The notes: generated from the sequence alone by a model not told the origin. Numbered from the stretch's first letter, positions 25,399-36,989 are shown. The stretch: DNA of 64,000 nucleotides from Salinigranum marinum (GCF_024228675.1 NZ_CP100461.1:2911398-2975397), one strand, 5' to 3'. Translations and numbers: made by a program.

Positions 25399-26425
25399 TT
25401 ATCGCCCGACGACCGCGAGACCGGCCGCCGCCGCGCCGTCGGGCACCGACAACGGGAGTCGTTCCCAGATCTCTCCCCCGGCGGACCGGAACAACCCCCG
25501 GTTCGACAGCGCGTACAACCCCTCGGTCCCGACGCCGAGGACGTACCGGGTGACGCCCGCACCCGTCGGGAGTCTGGTGACGCGCTCCCACGCCGTCTCG
25601 CCGCGTTTCCGGTACACGTAGCTGTCGGCCGACGCGGCCCGGTGTGCCGTCATCGCCCCCCGGGCGGCCGACACCAGCCGGTGGTCGGGGTCCGCGGGAT
25701 CGACGACGACGCTCCAGCAGTAGTGGTGAGCCAGCCCCTCCTGTAAGAGGGCCCAGGTCTCGCCGCCGTCGACCGTCTCCGCGTAGCCGTCGCCCGCCGC
25801 GCAGTACGCCCGCCCAGGGGCGTCGGCGTGAGTCGCCATCGAGTGCGTGTCGATCCGTGAGCCGGGCACGCGGTCCGTCCACGTCTCGCCCGCGTCGTGC
25901 GTCCCGACGAGCGCTCCCGCTTCGACGGCGACGTAGAGGCGTCGGGGGTCGTGGGGATCGACCTCGATCCAGCGGACGTGGTGGGTGCCGGGTCGCGGCG
26001 GGAACGCCCACGACGGCGATGACGGCAGCGCCGTCAGCCCGTCGCGTTCGTGCCAGGTCGCGCCGTCGGACGAGGCGTACACCCGACTCGGCTCCGTGCC
26101 CGCCCACCACGCGACGTCTCTCGGCCTGTCTCGCGTCTCCCCCAGCCCGTCCCCCGTCGCCGTTCGCGGTGGCCGCGCAGGTGACGCTCGTGACGCGGTC
26201 GTGTTCGATTCCCGCCGCGCGGTCCCAGCGCTCGCCGGCGTCGATCGACCGGAACAGTCCGTGGTCGGCCGTGCCACAACAGACGACGTCGGGATCCGTG
26301 GGCGAGGCGGCGACGCACTGGAGCGACCGCTCGGGCATCGTGCGTCGACGGCGAACCACCGCGTCCCCGGCGTCGACATCGACGACCGCGACGGCGTCGG
26401 GGAGCGCGGCGTACAGGCGGTCCAT
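25399..26425 (-). pseudogene. Asp-box (BNR/sortilin-type) beta-propeller with a frameshift
   Basis: From ATG 26425 one frame encodes MDRLYAALPDAVAVVDVDAG and RSIDAGERWDRAAG, then runs off frame near 26150. The next frame continues with WWAGTEPSRVYASSDGATWH, THDAGETWTDRVPGS, TVDGGETWALLQEG and SAGGEIWERLPL to the stop at 25399. At least five S/T-x-D-x-G-x-T-W Asp boxes are split over the two frames, so one single-base indel breaks the gene. The junction lies in G-rich runs (coding strand GGGGGACGGGCTGGGGGAG), where either a real phase change or a read error is possible. No signal peptide is visible. The role of these propellers in haloarchaea is unknown. Confidence 0.82.
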
Positions 26426-26520
26426 GCGTAACGGTACGCGCCCGAGGGGCAAACCGACGACGACGCGGCTGGTGGTTCAGCGACGACGGTGTGGCGGCGG
26501 CTCAGCGCGGCCCGGTCGAA

Positions 26521-26790
26521 TCAGTCGGCGGCATCGTCTGTCGGGCCACCGCCCCCGGAGACGGCGAGGTCGCCGAAGAGCGTCGTGCCGGCGACGAGGG
26601 CGACCGTACCGCCGGCCACCCCGCCGAGGAGGAAGACGAGGCCGCCGCGGTAGTCGGAGACGACGTGCCCGACGTTCGCGAGCACGACGAGGCCGAGACC
26701 GAGCAGGAACGCGACGGCTCGCAGCCAGCGACGGATCGACTGGAGCAGTTCGTGGCGTTGGGAGTGCATCGTCGGCCCTTGCGGTGCCAT
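26521..26790 (-). CDS. Small two-helix membrane protein
   Basis: 89 residues, or 82 if the ATG at 26769 (MHSQRHELLQSIRRW) is used, which would give a more usual amphipathic start. Two membrane segments are clear: FLLGLGLVVLANVGHVVS and GLVFLLGGVAGGTVALVAGT. The tail is acidic. The beta-lactamase-fold gene starts 66 bp away in the opposite direction, so the two share a promoter region. Function unknown. Confidence 0.65.
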   Translation of the reverse strand: MAPQGPTMHSQRHELLQSIRRWLRAVAFLLGLGLVVLANVGHVVSDYRGGLVFLLGGVAGGTVALVAGTTLFGDLAVSGGGGPTDDAAD

Positions 26791-26856
26791 CGCCCTGACC
26801 GTGTCGGTCCCGCGACGCCCCCAACGTATTTCGCGCTCGGTCCGGTCTCACACCAC

Positions 26857-27987
26857 ATGTCAGCCAGCCCGTTCGACGCGAGCGGTCCCGAGCGTCTCCA
26901 CCAGCTGTTCGACGCCCACCTCAACGCCGGCCTCCACCACGGCGCACAGCTAGCGGTGTACGACGGGACCGACCTCGTCGTCGACGTCGCCGGCGGGACG
27001 ACCGGCCCCGACGGGGACGCGACGACGGCCAGCCAGCGACACCTCCTGTTTTCGTGTACGAAGCCGTACGCGGGCGTCTGTCTCCACCACCTCCGCGACC
27101 GAGGCGCGGTCGACTACGACGACCCCGTGGTCGATCACTGGCCCGCGTTCGCGTCGGGAGGTCCGAAGGCGGACGTGACCGTCCGACACGTCCTCAGCCA
27201 CCAGGCGGGTCTCCCCACGACGGGGCTCGAAGCACGCCCCGAGGAGTGGGTCGACTGGGACGCCGCCGTGGCGGCGATGGAAGACGCCGACCTCGTCTTC
27301 GAGCCGGGGCAGACCGCGGCGTACCACTCGCTGTCGTACGGCTTTCTCGTCGGCGAACTCGTCCGCCGGATCGCGGGAACCGAGGTACAGGAGTACGCCC
27401 GCGAGCACGTCTTCGAACCCCTGGGGATGGACGAGACGACAATCGGCCTCCCCGACGACGTGGCGGCCGACGACGTCGCGACGCTCGTCGGCTTCGAACC
27501 GTACGACGCCTGCCGCGAGTCGGGCGTGGGGCTCGACACGACCACGAAGGACGCCGCCGCGCTGTTCAACCGCGAGGCGATCCAGCGCGCCGTGATCCCG
27601 GCCGCGACGGGCATCGGCACCGCACGGGACATGGCGCGTTTTTACGCCTGTCTCGCCAACGGGGGCGAACTCGACGGGGTTCGACTCCTCTCCGAGGGGA
27701 CCGTAACCGAAGCGACCGGGTGTCAGGTCGAGGTCGAACGCGACGGGACCATGGGCGTCCCCGGGCGGTACGCGCTGGGCTTCGGGCTCGGCGGGACGGC
27801 CTGGGACAAGTACGGGTCGCTCTCCCCACGCCGGGTGTTCGGTCACGGCGGCCTCGGGAGCATCGTCGGGTGGGGCGACGAAGAGGGGCTGGCGATGGCG
27901 TACGTGACGAACGGAGTCCGCCACGAGTACGAACACGGCGCGCGGGTGAACGCGATGGCCGACGCGGTGCGAACGGTGTTCGGGTGA
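26857..27987 (+). CDS. Beta-lactamase-fold serine hydrolase (EstB/LACTB-like)
   Basis: 376-residue class C beta-lactamase fold, most likely an esterase rather than an antibiotic-degrading enzyme. The nucleophile motif is LFSCTKPYAGVCLHHL (S-x-x-K). The second element TAAYHSLSYGFLVGELVRRI matches the Y-H-x-L-x-Y-G form of carboxylesterase and LACTB relatives. The third element FGHGGLGSIVGWGDEEGLAM carries the H-G-G. There is no signal peptide, so it acts in the cytoplasm. The ATG at 26857 puts the active serine near residue 68. The substrate is unknown. Confidence 0.9.
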   Translation: MSASPFDASGPERLHQLFDAHLNAGLHHGAQLAVYDGTDLVVDVAGGTTGPDGDATTASQRHLLFSCTKPYAGVCLHHLRDRGAVDYDDPVVDHWPAFASGGPKADVTVRHVLSHQAGLPTTGLEARPEEWVDWDAAVAAMEDADLVFEPGQTAAYHSLSYGFLVGELVRRIAGTEVQEYAREHVFEPLGMDETTIGLPDDVAADDVATLVGFEPYDACRESGVGLDTTTKDAAALFNREAIQRAVIPAATGIGTARDMARFYACLANGGELDGVRLLSEGTVTEATGCQVEVERDGTMGVPGRYALGFGLGGTAWDKYGSLSPRRVFGHGGLGSIVGWGDEEGLAMAYVTNGVRHEYEHGARVNAMADAVRTVFG

Positions 27988-28014
27988 GTTCGCCGCGCAC
28001 GAAGAGTGTCGGTG

Positions 28015-30969
<2,955 letters not shown>

Positions 30970-31177
30970 CTGGGTCGGCGTAAGGAATCAGTGGGGGAAT
31001 ACCCATCGGTTGCGGCGGATGCTCGCCGCCCGGCGCGTCGCGGAGATCGGCGCGTCCGACTCCGCTGGACCGCCGCGTCCGCACGGTGTAACACTGGGGA
31101 GGGCTCCGGAGTGCGGTCGCTCCCGGCGAGCGAAACGAGGAATCGAGGTGTGGCCTCAGTTCGGGGTCAGCGTGGAC

Positions 31178-31531
31178 TCAGGCGAGTTTGCGGCGGGAGA
31201 TGCCACAGCCCTGCGGGACGATGATGATCTGGTCGTCGCCCTTCTGGACGATGTCGCCGTCGACTTCGCGGGCGACCTGCTGGAGGTCGTCGATGATGTG
31301 TTCCATCGTGCTGTCGTTGATCCGCAGGCGCGTGACGTCGGCGATGACGATGTCGCCGTCGTAGACGGCGTCCTTGATGGCGATGACGTCGGGTTGGCCG
31401 CCGATCTCGGCGATGTGGACCTGGGTCCGGGCCTCGCCGCGGGCCGTGTCGAAGTCGTCCAGGTCGAGGGTGACGTAGTCGTCCGTGCTGTGGGTTTGCC
31501 CCCCACTCAGCAGCTTATTCATGATTCCCAT
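31178..31531 (-). CDS. sepF: Cell-division protein SepF homologue
   Basis: 117-residue protein. The short amphipathic N-terminus MGIMNKLLSGG is a membrane-targeting sequence, followed by an acidic linker and the SepF core: RTQVHIAEIGGQPDVIAIKD, VIADVTRLRINDSTMEHIID and GDDQIIIVPQGCGISRRKLA. Archaeal SepF anchors FtsZ to the membrane at the division site. The length is normal. A TAAG element about 28 bp upstream of the ATG suggests its own promoter. Confidence 0.93.
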   Translation of the reverse strand: MGIMNKLLSGGQTHSTDDYVTLDLDDFDTARGEARTQVHIAEIGGQPDVIAIKDAVYDGDIVIADVTRLRINDSTMEHIIDDLQQVAREVDGDIVQKGDDQIIIVPQGCGISRRKLA

Positions 31532-31789
31532 GATGGGTACAGCGGTGTCCGGGGGCTTAGTTCTACGTCAGACACTCGCATGACAGCGGTCGACTCGGTG
31601 GCCTGTGGGTGGCTGATCTCGGGTGTCGACCGTGTGTGGCTCTGGTACGCCGTTCCTCCGGAGCGGTCGATCCCCGCCGTCGTGCCTGCAGGAGCACCCA
31701 TGGGGGTGACACTCAGCCGGAGCGGGTTCGCTGCCCGCCCCGGTCACTCGAAGAGACGGGTTCATATCCGAATCGTCCGCAGGTCGGGT

Positions 31790-32707
31790 ATGAGCCTCGC
31801 GCCCGACACCACGGTGTACCTCCTTGCGCTCGTTCCGGCCGTTATCTGGGGGTTCACCCCGGTGCTCGACAAGCGAGGGATGTCGCTCGGCGGCACTGCC
31901 TTGCAGGCGTCGTTGGTGGTGGTGGTCGTCGACCTCTCGTTGTTCCTCGCCGCCCTGCTCACGCTCCGCGGAACCGATCTTCTCGCGGGGCTCGACCTGG
32001 CCGTTGCGGGTCTGTTCCTCTTTGCAGGGGCGACGGGGACGGCCCTGGGTCGTCTGGCGATCTTCGTCGGCGTCGACCGGGTTGGCGCGAGCATCAACAG
32101 CGCCGTCGTGAGCGCTCGGCCCCTGTTTGCGACTGCGTTCGCCTTCGGCCTGCTCGGAGAACCCGTCTCGCTCGAAACGGGCGTCGGTGTCGTCGTCCTG
32201 GTCGTCGGCTTGGTCGTACTCAGTCTCTCAAAAGGCGGGGACCTCGCCGGGTGGGACCCTTGGGACCTGCTTTACCCGCTCGCTTCGGGTGTGTTCTTCG
32301 CCTTCGGGAACGTCCTCCGGCGGTTCGGGCTGGGAACGGGTGGGGCGGATGTGCTCCAGGCGGTCGCGCTCAACGAGGCGGGTGCGCTGCTCGTCTTCCT
32401 CGGTTACGCCGCCGTCCGAGGAACCGTTGGCTTCCGTTCGGCTGACCGTCGGTCGTACGGGTACTTCGCTGTCAGCGGCGGGCTCACCGCCGTCGCCCTG
32501 CTTTCGGTGTTCGGCGCGCTCGCGCTTCCGGCGGGGCGGGTGGCTATCGTCGAATCACTAGCGTCGACCGCACCGCTGTTCACCACTGTCTTCGCGTACT
32601 TCCTCCTCCGGGACCTCGAACGGGTCACGCGTGGAATCGTCGTCGGGGCGGTTCTCGTGGCGGCCGGGGTGGCGCTGGTGACGCTTGGGCCAAGAATCGT
32701 GATCTGA
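31790..32707 (+). CDS. EamA/DMT-superfamily transporter
   Basis: 305-residue membrane protein with ten predicted helices in two repeated EamA domains: the first from TTVYLLALVPAVIWGFTPVL and the second from LLYPLASGVFFAFGNVLRRF. It should export a small metabolite, but the substrate cannot be read from sequence. Codon use is slightly less GC-biased than its neighbours, with more T-ending codons. An in-frame ATG at 31580 would add a 70-residue leader with no family character; I prefer 31790, which has a TTCATATCC TATA-like element about 27 bp upstream. Confidence 0.9.
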   Translation: MSLAPDTTVYLLALVPAVIWGFTPVLDKRGMSLGGTALQASLVVVVVDLSLFLAALLTLRGTDLLAGLDLAVAGLFLFAGATGTALGRLAIFVGVDRVGASINSAVVSARPLFATAFAFGLLGEPVSLETGVGVVVLVVGLVVLSLSKGGDLAGWDPWDLLYPLASGVFFAFGNVLRRFGLGTGGADVLQAVALNEAGALLVFLGYAAVRGTVGFRSADRRSYGYFAVSGGLTAVALLSVFGALALPAGRVAIVESLASTAPLFTTVFAYFLLRDLERVTRGIVVGAVLVAAGVALVTLGPRIVI

Positions 32708-32925
32708 CACCCCCAGCCGCGTCGCACATCCCGTCACGACGGGTCGCCCGTCGTGTGGCTGTGAAAGCGGGGTACTGGCTGGAGCAGGCGACGCAGTCCG
32801 GTGGTTCTCGTTAGGACGGAACTCGTCTCGACTGCTGGCCGCCTCCGACGGAGCGACCGACCACACCCGACGCTGCGGGTACTATCGACCCCGGTCACTA
32901 CGACCGACGGCACGCGTGCGTCGTG

Positions 32926-33810
32926 TTACGCCGCGTCGTCCGGCTCCGCCTCCCGACGCAACAGCACGGGCACGGACGAGCTCCGGAGGATCTTGGTGGT
33001 CACTCCCCCGAGCACGGCCCGGCTGAAGTCGGTCTCGCCGTGGACCCCGACGGCCACGAGGTCGATGTCGTGGTCCCCGACGTACGAGCGGATCTCCCGG
33101 TAGGGCCGGCCGTGTGCGACCGAGCGGGTCACCGAGTCGATCCCGGCCGTCTCCGCTGCGTCGACCGCTTCGGTCATGATCTCCTCCGCCCTCGCGTCGA
33201 GTTGGTCGCTCGCGACGACCGAGCGGACGTCGAACCCGAGGCTCGCCGTCTCGACGACGTGCAGGAGGTGTAGCTCCGCGCCGGTCTCGCGTGCGACGTC
33301 GATCGCCGACCGGAGCGCCAACCCCGCCGCGGGACTGCCGTCCGTGGGGACGAGAAGCGCCCGCGGCGGGTAGACGAACTCCCGGTCCTCGTCGGGCGTG
33401 ACGGCCACCACGGGCGCCTCGACGGCACCGATCACTCGCTCTGTGACGCTCCCGAGGAGGACGCGTGAGAGCCCACGTCGGCCGTGGGTCGGCATGACCA
33501 CGAGATCGATCGCGTACTCGTCCGCGTAGTCGACGATGGTCTTCACGGGGTCCCCCTGGAGCACCGCCGAGACGGTCGCGACGTCTCGTTCGGCCGCCCG
33601 GGCGGCCGCCTCGTCGACGATCTCCTGCCCCTCGCTCTCGAGCACGTCGACGACCTGCCCGCCGATCCGGGTGAGGCTGTCTTGGTTCGTGTCCGCGACG
33701 TTGAGCACGTGGAGCGTCGCGTCGTGTCCGGCCGCGACGTCGACGGCGTACGCCAGCGCCTCGGCGGCCACGTCGCTTCCGTCGGTCGGAAACAGTATTC
33801 GACTGTACAT
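32926..33810 (-). CDS. Universal stress protein with two UspA domains
   Basis: 294 residues made of two UspA domains. Domain 1 starts MYSRILFPTDGSDVAAEALA and ends at VVMPTHGRRGLSRVLLGSVT. Domain 2 starts ALLVPTDGSPAAGLALRSAI and ends at VAVGVHGETDFSRAVLGGVT. Both have the G-x2-G-x9-G(S/V/G) ATP-binding region, which is complete only in the first (GSVTE). The ATG at 33810 follows a TATA element at 33835. A 218 bp gap separates its stop from the EamA gene, with no gene visible. Confidence 0.93.
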   Translation of the reverse strand: MYSRILFPTDGSDVAAEALAYAVDVAAGHDATLHVLNVADTNQDSLTRIGGQVVDVLESEGQEIVDEAAARAAERDVATVSAVLQGDPVKTIVDYADEYAIDLVVMPTHGRRGLSRVLLGSVTERVIGAVEAPVVAVTPDEDREFVYPPRALLVPTDGSPAAGLALRSAIDVARETGAELHLLHVVETASLGFDVRSVVASDQLDARAEEIMTEAVDAAETAGIDSVTRSVAHGRPYREIRSYVGDHDIDLVAVGVHGETDFSRAVLGGVTTKILRSSSVPVLLRREAEPDDAA

Positions 33811-33834
33811 ACGATGACATGGCCGGCCGGCGGG

Positions 33835-33840
33835 ATATAT
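33835..33840 (-). promoter_or_regulatory. TATA element of the double-UspA gene
   Basis: ATATAT (same sequence on both strands) lies 24 bases before the ATG at 33810 and points into that gene. Confidence 0.7.
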
Positions 33841-33944
33841 CGACAGGGTGCGTCCGGTGTGAGGCGCGTCAGCGCGCGCCGAGGGACGACGAGCAATGAG
33901 GCGGTTGGCGTGTGCTGGCGCGGCTCCGACCGCGCCCAGGCGCG

Positions 33945-34010
33945 CGAGGGATGAGTGAACGAGCGAACGAAGTGAGCGAGTGAGCGAATCGGCTGGGGAG
34001 GGTGTGGCGT
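33945..34010 (+). repeat. Dispersed intergenic element, copy A
   Basis: GCGCGAGGGATGAGTGAACG, a purine-rich GAGCGA/GTGAGCGA tract, then AATCGGCTGGGGAGGGTGTG. A GCGCGG..CCGCGC hairpin-forming stretch precedes it near 33921-33938, and a GCCCTGGCGG palindromic stretch follows at 34014. The core recurs at 18908 and 49829. It occupies the 33811-34364 gap together with the 28 bp tandem array; no gene is visible in that 554 bp. Confidence 0.75.
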
Positions 34011-34045
34011 CACCGCCCTGGCGGCTGCCTCGCCGCACGCGTCTC

Positions 34046-34325
34046 GACCGATCTCGTCGTCCCCGGTGAATCAGACCGATCTCGTCGTCCCCGGTGAATC
34101 AGACCGATCTCGTCGTCCCCGGTGAATCAGACCGATCTCGTCGTCCCCGGTGAATCAGACCGATCTCGTCGTCCCCGGTGAATCAGACCGATCTCGTCGT
34201 CCCCGGTGAATCAGACCGATCTCGTCGTCCCCGGTGAATCAGACCGATCTCGTCGTCCCCGGTGAATCAGACCGATCTCGTCGTCCCCGGTGAATCAGAC
34301 CGATCTCGTCGTCCCCGGTGAATCG
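34046..34325. repeat. Tandem array of ten 28 bp units
   Basis: Ten head-to-tail copies of GACCGATCTCGTCGTCCCCG followed by GTGAATCA fill exactly 280 bp. The copies are identical except the last base of the last unit (G instead of A). There are no spacers, so it is not a CRISPR. The unit length is not a multiple of three and a TGA falls in frame every 84 bp, so it is not coding. ACCG at one end of the unit and CGGT further on are complementary and could form small stems. It lies between the double-UspA gene and the PUA gene. Confidence 0.95.
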
Positions 34326-34364
34326 GGCGAGGAACGCCGCCGATCTCCGAACGTCCGTCTCGGT

Positions 34365-34844
34365 CTAGATCGACAGTTCGAACAGGTCGTCGCCGACGTG
34401 GTGGACGCTCTCGACGACCTTGCCGCTGTCCCCGAGCATCTCCGACCCCGGAACCAGGGCGCGACCGATGGCCAGCACTTTCCCGTGGGTCTCCTCGGCG
34501 ATCGAGACCAGGTCGCCCCCGTCGATGGCCTCGTCCGCGTCGACGATGCCGGGCCGCATCACGTCCGCGCCGCCGGAGACGAACGAGACCGCGCCGGCGT
34601 CGACGGTGACGACGTGTTCGGTGGGCGGGTGTGCGTTCGCGCCGGTGACGGTGAGGAACGGCTCGTCGTCGACGTACATCACGGCGGGTGATCCGTCGAC
34701 GAGCACGACGTCGAACGCGCTCCCGGCGAGGTCGACCTTCTCGAACGTGTCGCCGTCGAGGTCCACGCCCGTGCGGCGCTCGATGGTCTCGCGTAGGTCG
34801 CGGATCTCGTCGCTGCGCAGGTGGTGGCGGGACTTGACTTGCAT
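34365..34844 (-). CDS. PUA-domain RNA-binding protein
   Basis: 159 residues. An N-terminal pre-PUA segment (MQVKSRHHLRSDEIRDLRET) leads to a C-terminal PUA domain: TEHVVTVDAGAVSFVSGGAD, VMRPGIVDADEAIDGGDLVS and HGKVLAIGRALV. This is the layout of archaeal MCT-1/TIGR00451-type proteins related to the PUA part of Tma20, which bind RNA or the ribosome. The ATG at 34844 is preferred over upstream in-frame codons because the MQVKSRHHL start is conserved in the type. The stop lies 40 bp from the tandem array. Confidence 0.88.
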   Translation of the reverse strand: MQVKSRHHLRSDEIRDLRETIERRTGVDLDGDTFEKVDLAGSAFDVVLVDGSPAVMYVDDEPFLTVTGANAHPPTEHVVTVDAGAVSFVSGGADVMRPGIVDADEAIDGGDLVSIAEETHGKVLAIGRALVPGSEMLGDSGKVVESVHHVGDDLFELSI

Positions 34845-35008
34845 GTCCGATGGTCGACCCCCCGCGCCGATAAAACGACCGATGCGGTGCGTCCGACCCA
34901 CGGGCGACGCCGAGTCCGCCGCCGAGGGGTCCGAACCCACCCGAGACGTGTGCTCCGCGTCAGACGCGGCCAACAAACGCTAAGTAACCCCCGGACATGT
35001 GACCCAGT

Positions 35009-35311
35009 ATGTGGCGCTCCCGGACCAACCGGGACCGAAAAACGGTGGTCTGCATCGCGTGTGGCGAGTCGGTGCTCCGTGCGGACGCACGCGAGTACGA
35101 CAAGGAGGGCAACCGATGGGACCGACACGGCAAGGAGTTCGAGCACCTCTGTAAGGACTGCTATCGGGAACTCTGTCACCAGCCTCGTGAAGACCTCGAA
35201 TCGCTCCTCCTCGGGATCGAACAGGACGGACTCACGCGCGAGGAGTTCCTCGACCGCTACTTCGGTGCCGTCGAGGAACGGTACGGCTCACCCGAAGAAC
35301 GCGAGCGGTAG
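35009..35311 (+). CDS. Small zinc-finger protein, DUF7562-like
   Basis: 100-residue protein with a four-cysteine metal site: VVCIACGESVLRADAREYDK followed by EFEHLCKDCYRELCHQP. The rest (REDLESLLLGIEQDGLTREE) is helical and acidic. I recall similar haloarchaeal proteins as DUF7562. A CTAAGTAA element about 27 bp before the ATG looks like the promoter. A truncated membrane gene follows 12 bp downstream. Function unknown; nucleic-acid or protein binding through the zinc site is plausible. Confidence 0.85.
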   Translation: MWRSRTNRDRKTVVCIACGESVLRADAREYDKEGNRWDRHGKEFEHLCKDCYRELCHQPREDLESLLLGIEQDGLTREEFLDRYFGAVEERYGSPEERER

Positions 35312-35323
35312 TCGGCCGTCCGC

Positions 35324-35563
35324 GTGGCGTTTCTCCCGCTGGCCGTCATCGGTCCCCTCGCTTATCTCCTCGGCCTGTTCGTGCTGTGGCACATCGTCCG
35401 TGGCTTCGGCGGCGCCGCCGTTCGGGCCCATCGCGTCTCCGTCTTCTCGCTGGCCGACGGGTTCGACGGGCAGGTCGCGCTCTCGGGGCGCGCTCGCCCC
35501 ACGGCGTCGGGCGAGCGCCTCCGCGCACCCGTCACCGGTGACGGGGCGCTCGTCGGCGGATAG
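35324..35563 (+). pseudogene. Truncated GIDE-domain-like membrane protein
   Basis: A GTG-started 79-codon frame. It has one membrane helix (FLPLAVIGPLAYLLGLFVLW) then VSVFSLADGFDGQVALSGRA and SGERLRAPVTGDGALVGG before a stop. Haloarchaeal GIDE-type proteins begin the same way, a helix then G-x-V-x-L-x-G-x-A-x-P...L-x-A-P-x-T-G, but continue for well over 100 further residues with the cytosolic domain. That domain is absent here. I read it as a 3'-truncated gene; a genuine short relative is possible. It starts 12 bp after the zinc-finger gene. Confidence 0.55.
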
Positions 35564-35608
35564 GCCCGCCCCGACACGACTAACTACCTCTCTCTGCTAC
35601 CTCACTGC

Positions 35609-36931
35609 ATGTCGAACGAAGATCAGGCGTACGCCGGGACCGCCGAGGGGCAGGGCCCGGTCGAGATCGACGCCGAGGTCGCCCGCCACCTCAAGAACAA
35701 GCGGGAGGAACTCTTCGAGGAGTTCGATCTCCGCGACGGCTTCCCCCGCGAGGTCCTCCGCGAGGCCGAAGAACGGACCGAGGACGTCCAGTCGGAGATC
35801 CAGGCGGAGGTCGACCAGCGCCAGGACCTCCGGGAGCTGACGACGTGGACGACCGACCCCGCGGACGCTCAGGACTTCGACGACGCCATCTCGATCGAGG
35901 AGGGCGACGAGGAGTACACCCTGTGGGTCCACATCGCCGACGTCTCCCACTACGTCCACCCCGAGTCGGCGATGTGGGCCGAGGCGGTCAAGCGCGGCAA
36001 CACCGTCTACCTGCCCGCCTACACCGTCCACATGCTGCCGCCGACGCTCGCCGAAACAGTCTGCTCGCTCGTCCCGAACGAGGACAGACTGGCACACACC
36101 GTCGAGATGCACATCGACCGCGAGACGCTCTCGTTCGAGTCGGTCGACATCTACAAGTCGGTGATCAACTCGAACGAGCGACTCACCTACACGCAGTGTG
36201 AGAACCGCCTCGACGACGCCGAGGCCCCGCTCCACGAGGAGAACGTCCTCGCCTTCGAACTCGCCGACAAGATGCACGAACAGCGCAAGGAGGACGGCTC
36301 CCTGGTACTGAACCCGAGCCGCGACCGCGCCCACACCATCATCGAGGAGTGCATGCTGAAGGCGAACAAGGCCGTCACACACGAACTCATGTGGGGTCGC
36401 GGCGTCGAGGCGATGTACCGCGTCCACCCCCAGCCCACCCCCGACCAGTGGGACAAGGCGCTGACGAAGATCATGGACCTCGATGGCGTCTCCATCCCGG
36501 GGGCGGCGTTCGACGACCCCCGGAAGGCGGTCAACGCGGCGCTCGAAGAGGCACCCCCGAGAGCGCTCAACAAGATCCAGCGTGCCGTCCTGCGCGTGAT
36601 GCCCCGCGCGAAGTACATGAACGACCCCTTCGGCGGCCACCACGCGCTCAACTTCGACATCTACGGCCACTTCACTTCGCCCATCCGACGGCTCTCGGAC
36701 CTGATCAACCACTGGATCGTCCACGAGAACGACGTGCCCGAGGACCTCGTCGCGCTCTGTGACCGGGCCTCGGACAGACAGAAGGACGCCGAGACCGCCG
36801 AACGGCTCTACAAACAGTTCATGGAGGAGATCGGTCTCGACCCGTACGCCGTGAACAACCGCGGCGTCGTCACCGTCGACGACGCAGGCAACGTGATCGA
36901 CGAGAACGGACTGCCGCCGGCCGAAGAGTGA
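35609..36931 (+). CDS. rnr: RNase R-type exoribonuclease (RNB domain only)
   Basis: 440-residue 3'-5' exoribonuclease. The catalytic block DPADAQDFDD (Asp83, 89, 91, 92) has all acids of the RNase II/R active site, and HFTSPIRRLSDLINHWI holds the arginines that clamp the RNA phosphate. The N-terminal cold-shock and C-terminal S1 domains of bacterial RNase R are missing, as known for halophile enzymes. Haloarchaea lack the archaeal exosome and are thought to rely on this enzyme for 3' decay. A CTAAC element lies about 30 bp before the ATG. Confidence 0.94.
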   Translation: MSNEDQAYAGTAEGQGPVEIDAEVARHLKNKREELFEEFDLRDGFPREVLREAEERTEDVQSEIQAEVDQRQDLRELTTWTTDPADAQDFDDAISIEEGDEEYTLWVHIADVSHYVHPESAMWAEAVKRGNTVYLPAYTVHMLPPTLAETVCSLVPNEDRLAHTVEMHIDRETLSFESVDIYKSVINSNERLTYTQCENRLDDAEAPLHEENVLAFELADKMHEQRKEDGSLVLNPSRDRAHTIIEECMLKANKAVTHELMWGRGVEAMYRVHPQPTPDQWDKALTKIMDLDGVSIPGAAFDDPRKAVNAALEEAPPRALNKIQRAVLRVMPRAKYMNDPFGGHHALNFDIYGHFTSPIRRLSDLINHWIVHENDVPEDLVALCDRASDRQKDAETAERLYKQFMEEIGLDPYAVNNRGVVTVDDAGNVIDENGLPPAEE

Positions 36932-36989
36932 TCGGAGGCCGTCGCCGGCGGCGACGAGTCGGGGGAGATTCCGAGGGATGTTCCGACGG

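Noticed and set aside
34046-34325. CRISPR array
   Set aside because: The 28 bp units are directly joined with no spacers, and there are no cas genes in the window.
33811-34364. A mobile element with its own transposase in the repeat-rich gap
   Set aside because: No transposase-like frame, terminal inverted repeats of IS type or target-site duplication could be found; only the short dispersed element and the tandem array are present.
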